The position numbers and the translations under genes were made by a program. Of a stretch of 5,816 nt of DNA, positions 5,688 through 5,816 are shown in pieces; the stretch's first letter is position 1; each line of letters opens with the position of its first letter. Below the pieces are notes generated by a model that did not search any database, had not been told where the DNA came from, and worked only from the letters and a program-made list of their open reading frames with translations. The DNA comes from Candidatus Thorarchaeota archaeon (GTDB lineage Archaea > Asgardarchaeota > Thorarchaeia > Thorarchaeales > Thorarchaeaceae): assembly GCA_016839245.1 (NCBI GenBank), contig JAEOUN010000043.1:1-5816 (forward strand), written 5' to 3'.

Positions 5688-5714
5688 CAATAGGAGGTAT
5701 TACCTTACCTATTG
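5688..5714 (+). promoter_or_regulatory. Hairpin covering the SD and a TTG start
   Basis: CAATAGG (5688-5694) pairs with CCTATTG (5708-5714) around a 13-base loop. The left arm contains the first bases of the SD GGAGGT (5693-5698), and the right arm ends with TTG 5712-5714. The loop itself holds AGGTATTACCT, an odd palindrome. The structure could block ribosome access to the following gene. The pairing is seen directly; the control function is inferred. Confidence 0.45.
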
Positions 5715-5816
5715 GTGTTTAAAACTGGATAGCAGACTTTGGTATGATGGACCAATCTTTGATGCGCACACACATGGAATTGATACAGATGCGCTAGATA
5801 TTCTAGTAGATATTGA
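5712..5816 (+). CDS. Partial metal-dependent hydrolase (TatD / amidohydrolase-like), 5' end only, possible frameshift
   Basis: The reading frame from 5725 onward gives LDSRLWYDGPIFDAHTHG and runs open to the window end. FDAHTH near the N-terminus is the first metal-binding strand of TatD-like and other amidohydrolase TIM barrels, followed by charged helix sequence (DTDALDILVDI). The expected TTG start at 5712, 13 bases after GGAGGT, is in a different frame and meets TAG at 5730-5732. Between them lies TTTAAAAC: losing one A would join TTG-GTG-TTT-AAA directly to CTG-GAT and give (M)VFKLDSRLW. CTG 5725 is the only near-standard start in the hydrolase frame. So this is an indel error, a +1 frameshift, a CTG start, or a decaying gene. 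The gene continues past the window. Confidence 0.6.

Noticed and set aside
5616..5693. 25-codon ORF ending at TAG just before the SD of the edge hydrolase (possible leader peptide)
   Set aside because: It has no SD, its sequence is low in complexity and it runs through the 5641-5673 stem-loop. There is not enough to call it a gene.

Overview
This window looks like chromosomal DNA from an archaeon. The domain call is fairly confident. It rests on a DUF106/EMC3-type (Oxa1 superfamily) membrane protein, G-rich Shine-Dalgarno (SD) motifs (GGAGG, GGAGGT, GGTG) placed before TTG as well as ATG starts, tight stop/start overlaps, and T-rich tracts after genes instead of classic hairpin terminators. 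An Asgard-type lineage would fit the moderate A+T content, the HEAT-repeat protein and the many lineage-restricted proteins, but the sequence does not prove it. All supported genes are on the + strand. I see no rRNA, tRNA, CRISPR array or transposase.

Layout. (1) Positions 137-706 encode a three-TM DUF106/EMC3-like insertase. (2) Positions 707-855 are a gene-free, hairpin-rich leader with a possible TATA box. (3) Positions 856-1704 look like a compact cassette of three small genes: a 35-residue hydrophobic peptide, a 185-residue charged coiled-coil protein whose TTG start overlaps the peptide's TGA, and a 61-residue single-TM protein one base further on. The first of these peptides has not been called before as far as I can tell. 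(4) Positions 1794-4168 hold a translationally coupled pair: a helical protein with a basic tail, and a HEAT-repeat protein with a C-terminal winged helix resembling that of MCM helicases. (5) Positions 4233-5561 encode a complete COG0402 amidohydrolase of SsnA/deaminase type. (6) Positions 5562-5711 are a structured intergenic region. (7) At the right edge a second metal-dependent hydrolase begins (FDAHTH motif), but it has no ordinary start codon in frame.

How the genes may work together. The 1794-4168 pair is probably one functional unit, because the stop and start overlap as ATGA and both proteins are helical scaffolds with charged tails. The winged helix suggests a nucleic-acid or protein-docking role, but no catalytic motif is visible. 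The 856-1704 cassette would make two membrane peptides and one coiled-coil partner, and its function is unknown. The amidohydrolase and the edge hydrolase may be co-regulated: both follow the same nine bases, GGAGGTATT, with a TTG shortly downstream.

The points most worth a second look are the sequestered start of the 35-residue peptide, the HEAT/winged-helix pair, and the broken or non-canonically started hydrolase at the right edge.
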